A DNA stretch of 29,793 bases from an uncultured Leucobacter sp. (GTDB taxonomy: Bacteria; Actinomycetota; Actinomycetes; Actinomycetales; Microbacteriaceae), in contig CALMSE010000310.1 of assembly GCA_937872275.1 (NCBI GenBank), forward strand, positions 1 to 29,793, written 5' to 3'. The notes below the pieces were generated by a model. The model made no database searches, had not been told where the DNA came from, and saw only the letters and a list, made by a program, of their open reading frames with translations. The translations under genes were made by a program, and so were the position numbers. Shown in pieces: positions 23,653 through 29,793 of this stretch. Position 1 is the first letter of the stretch. Every line of letters begins with the position of its first letter.

Positions 23653-23701
23653 TCCGCGGGGCGGGGGTCTGGCCGCCCGCTCGCGCGGACGGCCCGATCC
23701 C

Positions 23702-24796
23702 TCAGCCGTTCGCGCGGATCCCGCGCTCCTCGAGAATCGGCAGCACGTTGTCGCGGAAGTAGGGGAACTCCTCGACGTAGTCGACGAACGACAGCGTCGT
23801 GCCGCTGAAGCCGGCCTCCTGCAGCGCCTGGATGCCGTCGGCGACCTGCTCGGGCGTGCCGACGAGCTGGAAGCCGCCGTGCCCGATCGCGAAGCTGTCC
23901 TTCAACTGCTCCAGCAGATCGTGGGGGAACGACTCGGCGTGGGCGATCTGCAGGCGCACCGTGTTGTCGAGCGCCTCGCGATCCACGTTGTCGCGCGCCG
24001 TGTACTGCAGGTAGTCGCGCGCCTCCTGCTCCGTCGGTCGGCAGATGACGTGCGAGAAGGTGAGCACGTCGACGTCGCGGCCCACGGCCGCGCCCTGAGC
24101 CCTGAGCTCGGCGTTCTCGTCCTTCGAACGCGCGAGGTCGAGGGCGCTCGTGAAGAGGAAGTCGGCGTTCCTCACCGCGAACTCGCGGCCGGTGGCCGAG
24201 CCGGCGGCGTTCAGGATCGGCAGCCGCTCCACCGGGTGCGGATCGCTGTGCACGTTCTTCAGCGAGAAGTGCTCGCCGTCCCAGTCGAAGCGCTCGTCGC
24301 TCTCCCAGAGCTTGCAGATCACGTCGAACCACTCCTGCGCGTACGCGTACCTGGTCTCGTGGTCCTCGGGGAGCTCGAGGCCGAACGCCTCGTACTCGGG
24401 CTTGTTCCAGCCCGCGACGATGTTGAGGCCGACGCGCCCGCCGCTGATGTGGCTGATCGTCGCCAGCTGCTTCGCCACCACGATCGGATGGAACATCGCG
24501 GTGTGGACGGTGGCGAAGACGTTCAGCCGCGAGGTGCTCGCGAGCAGGCCCGCGGCCCAGGTCAGCGTCTCGAGCACACTGCCGTGGAAGTTCGTCTCGC
24601 CCCCGTTGCCGACCCAGCGCGCCACGGGGAGCATGAAGTCGATGCCCGCCTCATCGAGCATCTTCGCGAGCTCGAGGTTCTTCTCCCAGGAGGCGTCCCA
24701 GCGCTCGGGCACCTTGGTGATCGTCATGCCGCTCGAGCAGTTGGAGGTGAAGGTTCCCAGCAGGAACCTGTCCTTGTCGAGCATCCGGTTCGTCAT
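23702..24796 (-). CDS. LLM-class flavin-dependent monooxygenase, RutA/SfnG-like
   Basis: Bacterial-luciferase-like monooxygenase of 364 aa using reduced FMN and O2. The block GISGGR-type ISGGRVGLNIVAGWNKPEYE (about 117-136), TSRLNVFATVHTAMFHP (88-104) and LNAAGSATGREFA match the RutA/dimethylsulfone monooxygenase branch rather than alkanal luciferases. RutA cleaves the uracil amide bond oxidatively; others cleave C-S or C-Cl bonds. AAGGAG lies about 9 nt before the ATG, and longer upstream frames have no support. It needs a flavin reductase from elsewhere; none is seen in the window. Near a HyuAB amidohydrolase, an amide or N-heterocyclic substrate is plausible but not shown. It is divergent from the 3-hydroxybenzoate monooxygenase across 439 bp. 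Confidence 0.88.
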   Translation of the reverse strand: MTNRMLDKDRFLLGTFTSNCSSGMTITKVPERWDASWEKNLELAKMLDEAGIDFMLPVARWVGNGGETNFHGSVLETLTWAAGLLASTSRLNVFATVHTAMFHPIVVAKQLATISHISGGRVGLNIVAGWNKPEYEAFGLELPEDHETRYAYAQEWFDVICKLWESDERFDWDGEHFSLKNVHSDPHPVERLPILNAAGSATGREFAVRNADFLFTSALDLARSKDENAELRAQGAAVGRDVDVLTFSHVICRPTEQEARDYLQYTARDNVDREALDNTVRLQIAHAESFPHDLLEQLKDSFAIGHGGFQLVGTPEQVADGIQALQEAGFSGTTLSFVDYVEEFPYFRDNVLPILEERGIRANG

Positions 24797-24985
24797 CTCA
24801 GCGTTCTCCTTCGAATGCGGACGCCGCGCCCCGGCGGGCGTACGGCGAGACTTCCGCCCGGTCCGTGCGGCCCGGAGCGGGCGCGGCCAGGATAGGTCGG
24901 CGGCGCGGGCGGGCAGAACACGAGGCGGCCAAGTTTCTGATGGAGGAATGAGCGCGCCGCGGCTCGGGGCCCGCCCGCGGGGGTA

Positions 24986-25077
24986 TTCCGGCAGAGATCT
25001 GCGTTCCGTCTGAGATCCGCACTCGGGCCGATCGAAACGCGAGATCGGCTCCGCCCGAGTGCGGATCTCTGCCGGAA
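24986..25077. repeat. Composite inverted repeat, possible mobile or REP-like intergenic element
   Basis: GAGATCCGCACTCGGGC (25012-25028) and its exact complement (25053-25069) form a 17-bp stem, with an inner CCGATC/GATCGG stem (25028-25033 and 25043-25048). The right arm continues as TCTGCCGGAA, which is the complement of TTCCGGCAGA at 24986-24995, so 24986-24999 also pairs with 25064-25077. On the left, GAGATCTGCGTTC and GAGATCCGCACTC are imperfect 18-bp-spaced direct repeats. The design resembles a small foldback element rather than a simple operator. Confidence 0.7.
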
Positions 25078-25110
25078 CGCCGGAGCGGGCGGGATGCCCA
25101 GGACGCCCGA

Positions 25111-25150
25111 AGACGGACACAGACGGGCGCAGACGGGCGCAGACGGGCCG
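25111..25150. repeat. Four tandem 10-bp repeats AGACGGGCGC
   Basis: Units start at 25111, 25121, 25131 and 25141. The middle two are identical (AGACGGGCGC); the first reads AGACGGACAC and the last AGACGGGCCG. The array ends 17 bp before the -35 box of the downstream gene. A 10-bp period puts each copy on the same face of the helix, so it could be an array of protein sites or a product of slippage. Confidence 0.8.
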
Positions 25151-25166
25151 AGATCCGATCCCTCTC

Positions 25167-25196
25167 TTGCAATCGTTGGGGTACTGACTATATGCT
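25167..25196 (+). promoter_or_regulatory. Probable sigma-70-type promoter of the 3-hydroxybenzoate monooxygenase gene
   Basis: TTGCAA (25167-25172) and TATGCT (25191-25196) are separated by 18 bp; each matches consensus at four of six positions. The transcript would start near 25203, followed by AAGGAG (25225-25230) and the GTG at 25236. Confidence 0.6.
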
Positions 25197-25235
25197 CGTT
25201 CCACCGGCCCCAGGCCCGCGACCGAAGGAGTTCCT

Positions 25236-27143
25236 GTGCAGCAGTACTACCGCGACGGCTTCCGCCCCGGCGACCCGACGATCCTCCCCGCCGCGCCCGG
25301 CAGGGCGCTCGGCCAGACGCCCCCCGACGCGGTCGACGTGCTCATCGTCGGCTCCGGCCCCGCCGGCGTCATGCTCGCGGCGCAGCTCTCGCAGTTCCCC
25401 GAGATCACGACCCGCATCGTCGAGCGCCGCGAGGGCCGCCTGCAGCTCGGCCAGGCCGACGGCATCGCCTGCCGCACGGTCGAGACCTTCGAGGCCTTCG
25501 GCCTCGCGGGCAAGCTCATCGACGAGGCCTACTGGGTGAACGAGGTCTCGTTCTGGCGCCCCGGCGGGGCCGACCGCAGCAGCATCGTCCGCACCGGCCG
25601 CGTGCAGGACGTCGAGGACGGGCTCAGCGAATTCCCGCACGTCATCGTCAACCAGGCCCGCATCCAGGACTACCTGCTCGACTACGCCGAGAAGAGCCCC
25701 TCGCGGCTGCAGCCCGACTACGGGCTCGAGTTCGTCTCGCTCGAGGTCGACCGGAACGCGGAGTACCCGGTCTCGGCGACCTTCGCACGGGTCGACGGCG
25801 AGGGCACGGCGGGCGACGCCGAGCCCAGCACCGAGACCATCCGCGCCAAGTACCTCGTCGGCGCCGACGGCGCCCGCAGCCGCGTGCGCGCCGCCATCGG
25901 GCGCAGCCTGCACGGCGACGCCGCGGGCCACGCCTGGGGCGTCATGGACATCCTCCCGGTCACCGACTTCCCCGACATCCGGCTCAAGGCCGCCATCCAG
26001 TCGGCCGACGAGGGCAGCATCCTGCTGATCCCGCGGGAGGGAGGCAACCTCGTGCGCCTCTACGTCGACCTCGGCAGCGTCGACGGGGGCAACCGCGAGG
26101 CGGTGCGCGGGCTGACGGCGGACGAGATCGTCGACACGGCCCGCCGCGTGCTGCACCCCTACGCCCTCGAGGTGCGCGAGACGGCGTGGTGGTCGATCTA
26201 CGAGGTCGCCCAGCGCGTCACCGACGGCTTCGACGACGCCGCGGGGCGGGGCGGGGCGGATCCCCGCGTCTTCATCGCCGGGGACGCCTGCCATACGCAC
26301 AGCGCCAAGGCGGGTCAGGGCATGAACGTCTCGATGCAGGACACCTTCAATCTCGGCTGGAAGCTGATCGCGGTGCTGCGCGGGCAGGCCGACGCCTCGC
26401 TGCTCGAGACCTACTCGGGCGAGCGGCAGCCCGTCGCCCAGGATCTCATCGACTTCGACCGCGAGTGGTCGGCGATGATGGCGGCGGCGCCGAAGGATCC
26501 GGATCACCCCGAGCAGGGCGGCGTCGACCCCGACGAGCTGCAGGCCTACTTCGTGAAGGCCGGGCGCTACACCGCCGGCTTCGGGGTGCGCTACACGCGG
26601 TCGCTCCTGACCGGCGGAGTCGAGCACCAGGCGCTCGCCGCGGGGCTCGAGGTGGGCACCCGCTTCCACTCGGCCCCCGTGACGCGCATTGCCGACGCCC
26701 AGCGCGTCGAGCTCGGACACGTGCATCGCGCCGACGGGCGCTTCCGCCTGTACCTCTTCTCGGACCGGGACGAGACCGCGTTCGGCGCCCTCTGCGAGTG
26801 GCTCGAGACCTCGCCCGAGTCGCCGATCACGAGACTCGGCGGCGACGTCGACAGCGTCATCGACGTCCGCGGCGTCGTGCAGCGCCCGCACCGCGAGGTC
26901 GACCTGGGCTCGCTCCCGGGTCTGCTGCGCCCCCGCACCGGCCGCTACGGCCTCGTCGACTACGAGAAGGCGTTCTCGTCGGTCACCCGCGGCGGCGACT
27001 ACTTCGACGCGCGCGGCATCGACCGCGAGCGCGGCGCGGCGGTCGTCGTACGGCCCGACATGTACGTCGCGCAGGTGCTGCCGCTCGACGCGACGGCCGA
27101 GATCGCGGGCTACTTCGCGGGGATCTTCCCGCGGGCGCGGTAG
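25236..27143 (+). CDS. mobA: 3-hydroxybenzoate 4-monooxygenase (FAD-dependent aromatic hydroxylase)
   Basis: 635 aa, nearly the same length as MobA of Comamonas testosteroni, whose N-terminal style (MQ...GFRPG.P) it shares. FAD motif GSGPAG is at 39-44, the DG motif GADGARSRVR at 209-218, and the GD motif GDACHTHSAKAGQGMN at 349-364. LGQADGIACR places Asp75 at the position of the MobA substrate-site Asp, and Lys251 and Tyr276 are candidates for the other contacts (recalled from the MobA structure, not checked). A thioredoxin-like C-terminal domain (about 440-635) ends in VRPDMYVAQVLPL as in the phenol-hydroxylase subgroup. It would convert 3-hydroxybenzoate to protocatechuate with NADPH and O2. 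GTG start with AAGGAG 5 nt upstream. Ring-cleavage genes are not in the window. A related phenol substrate remains possible. Confidence 0.88.
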   Translation: MQQYYRDGFRPGDPTILPAAPGRALGQTPPDAVDVLIVGSGPAGVMLAAQLSQFPEITTRIVERREGRLQLGQADGIACRTVETFEAFGLAGKLIDEAYWVNEVSFWRPGGADRSSIVRTGRVQDVEDGLSEFPHVIVNQARIQDYLLDYAEKSPSRLQPDYGLEFVSLEVDRNAEYPVSATFARVDGEGTAGDAEPSTETIRAKYLVGADGARSRVRAAIGRSLHGDAAGHAWGVMDILPVTDFPDIRLKAAIQSADEGSILLIPREGGNLVRLYVDLGSVDGGNREAVRGLTADEIVDTARRVLHPYALEVRETAWWSIYEVAQRVTDGFDDAAGRGGADPRVFIAGDACHTHSAKAGQGMNVSMQDTFNLGWKLIAVLRGQADASLLETYSGERQPVAQDLIDFDREWSAMMAAAPKDPDHPEQGGVDPDELQAYFVKAGRYTAGFGVRYTRSLLTGGVEHQALAAGLEVGTRFHSAPVTRIADAQRVELGHVHRADGRFRLYLFSDRDETAFGALCEWLETSPESPITRLGGDVDSVIDVRGVVQRPHREVDLGSLPGLLRPRTGRYGLVDYEKAFSSVTRGGDYFDARGIDRERGAAVVVRPDMYVAQVLPLDATAEIAGYFAGIFPRAR

Positions 27144-27169
27144 GAGCGGCGGGAGAGCCCGGGCGTCGC

Positions 27170-27186
27170 GCGGGCCGAGGGCCCGC
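27170..27186 (+). terminator. Small hairpin between monooxygenase and MarR genes
   Basis: GCGGGCC pairs with GGCCCGC around GAG, 27 nt after the monooxygenase stop. No U-run. A TACGCT at 27195-27200, 28 nt before the MarR start, might be a -10 box for separate expression of the regulator. Confidence 0.4.
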
Positions 27187-27228
27187 CGCTCGGCTACGCT
27201 GAACGGCAGACCCCTCGGACCGGAAGCG

Positions 27229-27696
27229 ATGAACACCGACATCTCCACCCGCTATCACACCGGGCACCTGCTGCGCCGCGCGCAGCAGCTGCACCTGGCG
27301 CTGTGGAACCGCGAGGTCTCCCTCGACGTCTCCAGCGTGCAGTTCGCCGCGCTCTCGGTGCTGGAGCGCCGGCCCGGCATCGGGCAGGTGGATCTCGGCG
27401 CCGAGCTCGACCTCGACCGCTCGACCATCGCCGACCTCGTCGAGCGGATGACGCGCAACGGGCTCGTGGCCCGGGAGCAGAGCACGGAGGATCGCCGCCG
27501 CAAGGTGCTGACCCTCACCCCGCGGGGGCGCGCGACGGTCGCCGAGCTGCGGCCGCGCGTCGACCGCGTCGAGGAGCTGCTGACCGAGGGCCTCGGCGCC
27601 TCCGAGAGCGAGGCGCTGCGCCGGGCGCTGCTCGCCATGCTCGCCCACGGCGTGGAGCAGGGCGCGCTCAGGAACGCCGCAACGCCTACCCGCTGA
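27229..27696 (+). CDS. MarR-family regulator, probably of the 3-hydroxybenzoate monooxygenase gene
   Basis: 155 aa, the usual MarR size. The winged helix spans about 33-100, with recognition helix DLDRSTIADLVERM (61-74) and wing STEDRRRKVLTLTPRG (85-100), flanked by dimerisation helices. In Comamonas, the MarR protein MobR represses mobA and is released by 3-hydroxybenzoate; the pairing here, with the regulator 85 nt downstream on the same strand, suggests the same role. The start ATG has only a weak GGAAG site, and longer frames upstream overlap the monooxygenase. Its operator was not identified with confidence; the tandem repeats at 25111-25150 are one candidate. It ends 14 nt before the convergent CopD-CtaG gene. 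Confidence 0.88.
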   Translation: MNTDISTRYHTGHLLRRAQQLHLALWNREVSLDVSSVQFAALSVLERRPGIGQVDLGAELDLDRSTIADLVERMTRNGLVAREQSTEDRRRKVLTLTPRGRATVAELRPRVDRVEELLTEGLGASESEALRRALLAMLAHGVEQGALRNAATPTR

Positions 27697-27710
27697 CCCC
27701 TGCGCGCGGA

Positions 27711-29711
27711 TCAGCGCCCGCGCCCGGCGGCGCGAGCGTCCCGCTCCGCCGCCCGCGCCAGCATCTCGTTGTAGGCCAGCAGCTCCGCCTCGCCCGAGCG
27801 ATCGGCGGCGCGATCCTTCCGCTTCTGCTCCTTCTCGTCGCTGCGCGACCACTGGAGCGCGACGATGAGCGCGAGCGCGAGCGTCGGCAGCTCGCCGATG
27901 CCCCAGGCGATGCCGCCGCCGGTGTTCTGATCCTCGAGCGGCGTCGCGCCCCAGGTGCGGCCCATCGCCCCGTACCAGTCGGCGAGCATGAGTCCGTCGC
28001 CCGTCATGATGGTCACCCCGAAGAACGCGTGGGAGGCCATCGTGGCGAAGAGCGTCACGATGCGCAGCGGATAGGGGAAGCGGTAGGGCACCGGGTCGAT
28101 GCCGATCATCGAGAGGCTGAAGAGGTAGCCGGCGATGAGGAAGTGGACGATCATCCACTGGTGGCCGAGGTGGTCCTCCGCGGCCCAGCGCGCGATCGGC
28201 GTGAAGTAGAAGATCCACAGCGAGCCGGCGAAGATCACGGCCGCGACCGCGGGGTGGGTGATGAACTTCGAGTACGGGGTCTGCACCGCCCACATGATCC
28301 ACTCGCGCCCGCCCCATGAGCCGTCGTGTCGCTTCTCGGCGGCGCGCAGCGCGAGCGTGACCGGGGCCCCCAGCACGAGCACGAGCGGGATCAGCATCGT
28401 CAGCATCATGTGCTCGAGCATGTGCATGCTGAAGAGGTACTGCTCATACGCGTTCAGGGCGCCGTTCGTCGTGTAGCAGAGCATGAGCAGGCCGGCGACC
28501 CACGCGACGGTGCGGCCGATGGGCCAGCGGTCGCCGCGGCGGCGCAGGCGGATCGCGCCCGCCAGATAGAGCCCGATGCCGAAGGCGCACACGAGCGCCC
28601 AGGCGAGGTCGAACCTCCACTCCGTGAAGAAGCTCGTCGGCTCGAGCTCGGGCGGGAGCGGATCGCCCGTCAGCCATTCCGCCGGCGACACCGTGAAGTC
28701 GCGCGTCTCGCGCGCCGAGTCCAGCGCCACCGGGGTGGCCGTGCGGCCGAGCGCGCCCGCGAGTCCGCTCGCGGCCCCCATCACCGCGAGCTCGACGACG
28801 ACGAGCCAGGCGAAGACGCGGCCGCCGCCCTCGCGAGCGATGCGGGGGATCGCGTACCGGCGCCACACCGCGCCGAAGACGCCGAGCACCAGGAGGGCCG
28901 CGGTCTTCAGCATCACGATCCGCCCGTAGCCGGTGCCGAAGAGCGCGTCGAGGCTGCCGATGCGCTGCGCCGCGCTCACGACGCCGGAGGCGGAGACGCC
29001 GATGAAGGCGAAGAGGGCGAGCGTGCTGTACCGGCCGACGATGACCGAGAGGCGGGGCCGATCCACCGTCTTGCACAGCAGCACGACCGTGATGAGGCCG
29101 CCGAGCCAGACCGCGGCTCCCACGAGGTGCACGAGCAGCGAGTTCACCGCGAGGGAGTGGCCGGAGGCGCCCGCGGCGTGGCCCTGCAGCGCGAGCGGCA
29201 GCACCGTGACGAGCGCGGCGGCGAGCGCGAGCAGCACCCACCGCCGGTCGCGCACCGCGAAGCACAGCACGGTGGTCATGGCGGCGAGCATCAGCTGCAG
29301 CAGCCAGAGCCTGCCGAGCTCGATCTCGGTCACGAACTGGCCGAGGCCCGCCCCGAAGACGGTGTCGCCGGAGAAGGAGAGGCCCGTCACGTCGATGTAG
29401 GTGAGGATCAGCGTCGCCCCGCTCGCCACGGTGACGATCGCGGCGCTCGCCGCGGCGAGGTCCATCGCGAGCCGGCCCTCCGGGCCCTCGGTGTCGAGCG
29501 CCCAGAGCACCATGACGAGCGAGCCGATGAGGCCGGCGAGGCCGACGTTCACGAGGGTGCGGGCGACGGGGAGGCCGTAGCGCACGACGGCCCCGGGGTC
29601 GAGCAGGGTGCGCTCGTCCGCCGCGCCGCCGATGGCGAGGCCCGCCATGAGCGCCGCGAGGGTGACCGCGAGCAGCACGGCGGGCGCGAGAACGCGAAGG
29701 GATCTGGGCAT
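27711..29711 (-). CDS. CopD-CtaG fusion: copper-resistance D domain joined to cytochrome c oxidase assembly domain
   Basis: Polytopic membrane protein of 666 aa, with about fifteen hydrophobic segments. The N-terminal half (about 1-325) is CopD-like, with HSLAVNSLLVHLVGAAVWLGGL (185-206). The C-terminal half (about 360-620) is of the caa3-oxidase CtaG type, with the histidine pair in HMLEHMML (430-437) and further His in the helices; it ends in a charged cytoplasmic tail rich in Arg, Glu and Ala. Such fusions are common in actinobacteria and probably deliver copper to cytochrome oxidase or handle copper at the membrane. It is a housekeeping-type gene at the edge of the catabolic region and shares no operon with it. 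Confidence 0.93.
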   Translation of the reverse strand: MPRSLRVLAPAVLLAVTLAALMAGLAIGGAADERTLLDPGAVVRYGLPVARTLVNVGLAGLIGSLVMVLWALDTEGPEGRLAMDLAAASAAIVTVASGATLILTYIDVTGLSFSGDTVFGAGLGQFVTEIELGRLWLLQLMLAAMTTVLCFAVRDRRWVLLALAAALVTVLPLALQGHAAGASGHSLAVNSLLVHLVGAAVWLGGLITVVLLCKTVDRPRLSVIVGRYSTLALFAFIGVSASGVVSAAQRIGSLDALFGTGYGRIVMLKTAALLVLGVFGAVWRRYAIPRIAREGGGRVFAWLVVVELAVMGAASGLAGALGRTATPVALDSARETRDFTVSPAEWLTGDPLPPELEPTSFFTEWRFDLAWALVCAFGIGLYLAGAIRLRRRGDRWPIGRTVAWVAGLLMLCYTTNGALNAYEQYLFSMHMLEHMMLTMLIPLVLVLGAPVTLALRAAEKRHDGSWGGREWIMWAVQTPYSKFITHPAVAAVIFAGSLWIFYFTPIARWAAEDHLGHQWMIVHFLIAGYLFSLSMIGIDPVPYRFPYPLRIVTLFATMASHAFFGVTIMTGDGLMLADWYGAMGRTWGATPLEDQNTGGGIAWGIGELPTLALALIVALQWSRSDEKEQKRKDRAADRSGEAELLAYNEMLARAAERDARAAGRGR

Positions 29712-29720
29712 CGTGCCTCT

Positions 29721-29726
29721 AGCCTA
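29721..29726 (-). promoter_or_regulatory. Possible -10 box of the CopD-CtaG gene
   Basis: Read on the minus strand the sequence is TAGGCT, a common actinobacterial TAnnnT -10 form, 9 nt before the ATG. Transcription would begin within a few bases of the start codon, leaving little or no leader. No -35 box is evident. Confidence 0.4.
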
Positions 29727-29740
29727 CGGCGTGCCGCCGC

Positions 29741-29766
29741 GCGGGCCCCTGGGCGACGGGGCCCGC
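29741..29766. terminator. Hairpin at the right edge
   Basis: GCGGGCCCC (29741-29749) pairs perfectly with GGGGCCCGC (29758-29766) around an 8-nt loop. It may belong to the terminator of a gene beyond the window; its strand cannot be told. Confidence 0.45.
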
Positions 29767-29793
29767 ACGGGGTCGGGGGCCTGATCCCGGCCG

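Larger units (their letters stand above)
24797..25235. other. 439-bp divergent intergenic region without a gene
   Basis: I see no credible coding sequence here. It separates the starts of the flavin monooxygenase and the 3-hydroxybenzoate monooxygenase, and holds a large hairpin repeat (24986-25077), four tandem 10-bp repeats (25111-25150) and a plus-strand promoter (25167-25196), each listed separately. Confidence 0.7.

Noticed and set aside
24986..25077. Intrinsic terminator or CRISPR-like repeat
   Set aside because: Both flanking genes start, not end, here, there is no U-run, and the repeats are inverted and too few for CRISPR.
1..29793. tRNA, rRNA, riboswitches, insertion sequences, toxin-antitoxin or phage-defence genes
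   Set aside because: None recognised; all sizeable genes are accounted for by metabolic, transport, regulatory or membrane families.

Overview
The window is a stretch of very GC-rich chromosome from an actinobacterium. Several features support this: G/C in almost every third codon position, GTG starts (hyuA, dcd, the 3-hydroxybenzoate monooxygenase), an actinobacterial-type dCTP deaminase with an apparently leaderless GTG start, a CopD-CtaG fusion, and a regulator of the AcoR family whose sigma-54 contact motif is gone. Microbacteriaceae is my best guess at family and Leucobacter a weaker guess at genus; neither is proven by the sequence. I see no rRNA, tRNA, insertion sequence, phage gene or CRISPR array. 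Apart from dcd and the CopD-CtaG gene, nearly everything is catabolic.

Layout. (1) 1-990: 3' part of an AcoX/ATP-NAD-kinase-like gene. (2) 999-4659, minus: three overlapping genes for an aldehyde dehydrogenase, an iron-type alcohol dehydrogenase and a 3-hydroxyacid/3-hydroxyacyl-CoA dehydrogenase, divergent from an AcoR-like regulator (4825-6573). (3) 6601-13000, minus: a ribose-type ABC importer operon made of a lipoprotein binding protein, an SDR, a natural fusion of the double ATPase with a permease, a second permease and another SDR. (4) 13387-18860, plus: HSL-type esterase/lactonase, Baeyer-Villiger monooxygenase, SDR, Old Yellow Enzyme and a GntR/FCD regulator. (5) 18864-22757, minus: hydantoinase/oxoprolinase subunits B and A. 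(6) 22961-24796: dcd, and convergently a RutA-like flavin monooxygenase. (7) 24797-25235: a divergent intergenic region with an elaborate hairpin repeat and four tandem 10-bp repeats. (8) 25236-27696: 3-hydroxybenzoate 4-monooxygenase and a MarR regulator. (9) 27711-29711, minus: CopD-CtaG membrane protein.

How the parts may work together. SDR, OYE, BVMO and an HGGGF esterase are the enzyme classes needed to take an (unsaturated) alicyclic alcohol to its ketone, saturate it, insert oxygen to give a lactone or ester, and hydrolyse that. An iron alcohol dehydrogenase and an aldehyde dehydrogenase of the kind that would finish the omega-hydroxyacid to a diacid sit 9 kb away in a separate operon. 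This parallels known cyclohexanol (chn) and carveol/carvone-type pathways, but the substrate here is unknown.

The most interesting regulatory signal is a near-identical palindrome, GTCTCATnTTGA, found in two divergent promoter regions: between the importer and BVMO operons (13221-13235) and upstream of hyuA/dcd (22914-22928). The GntR regulator lies between these two sites. I infer one GntR regulon joining importer, BVMO pathway and the HyuAB amidohydrolase/carboxylase-like enzyme, about 16 kb in all. That combination is the best candidate for an undescribed catabolic system in the window.
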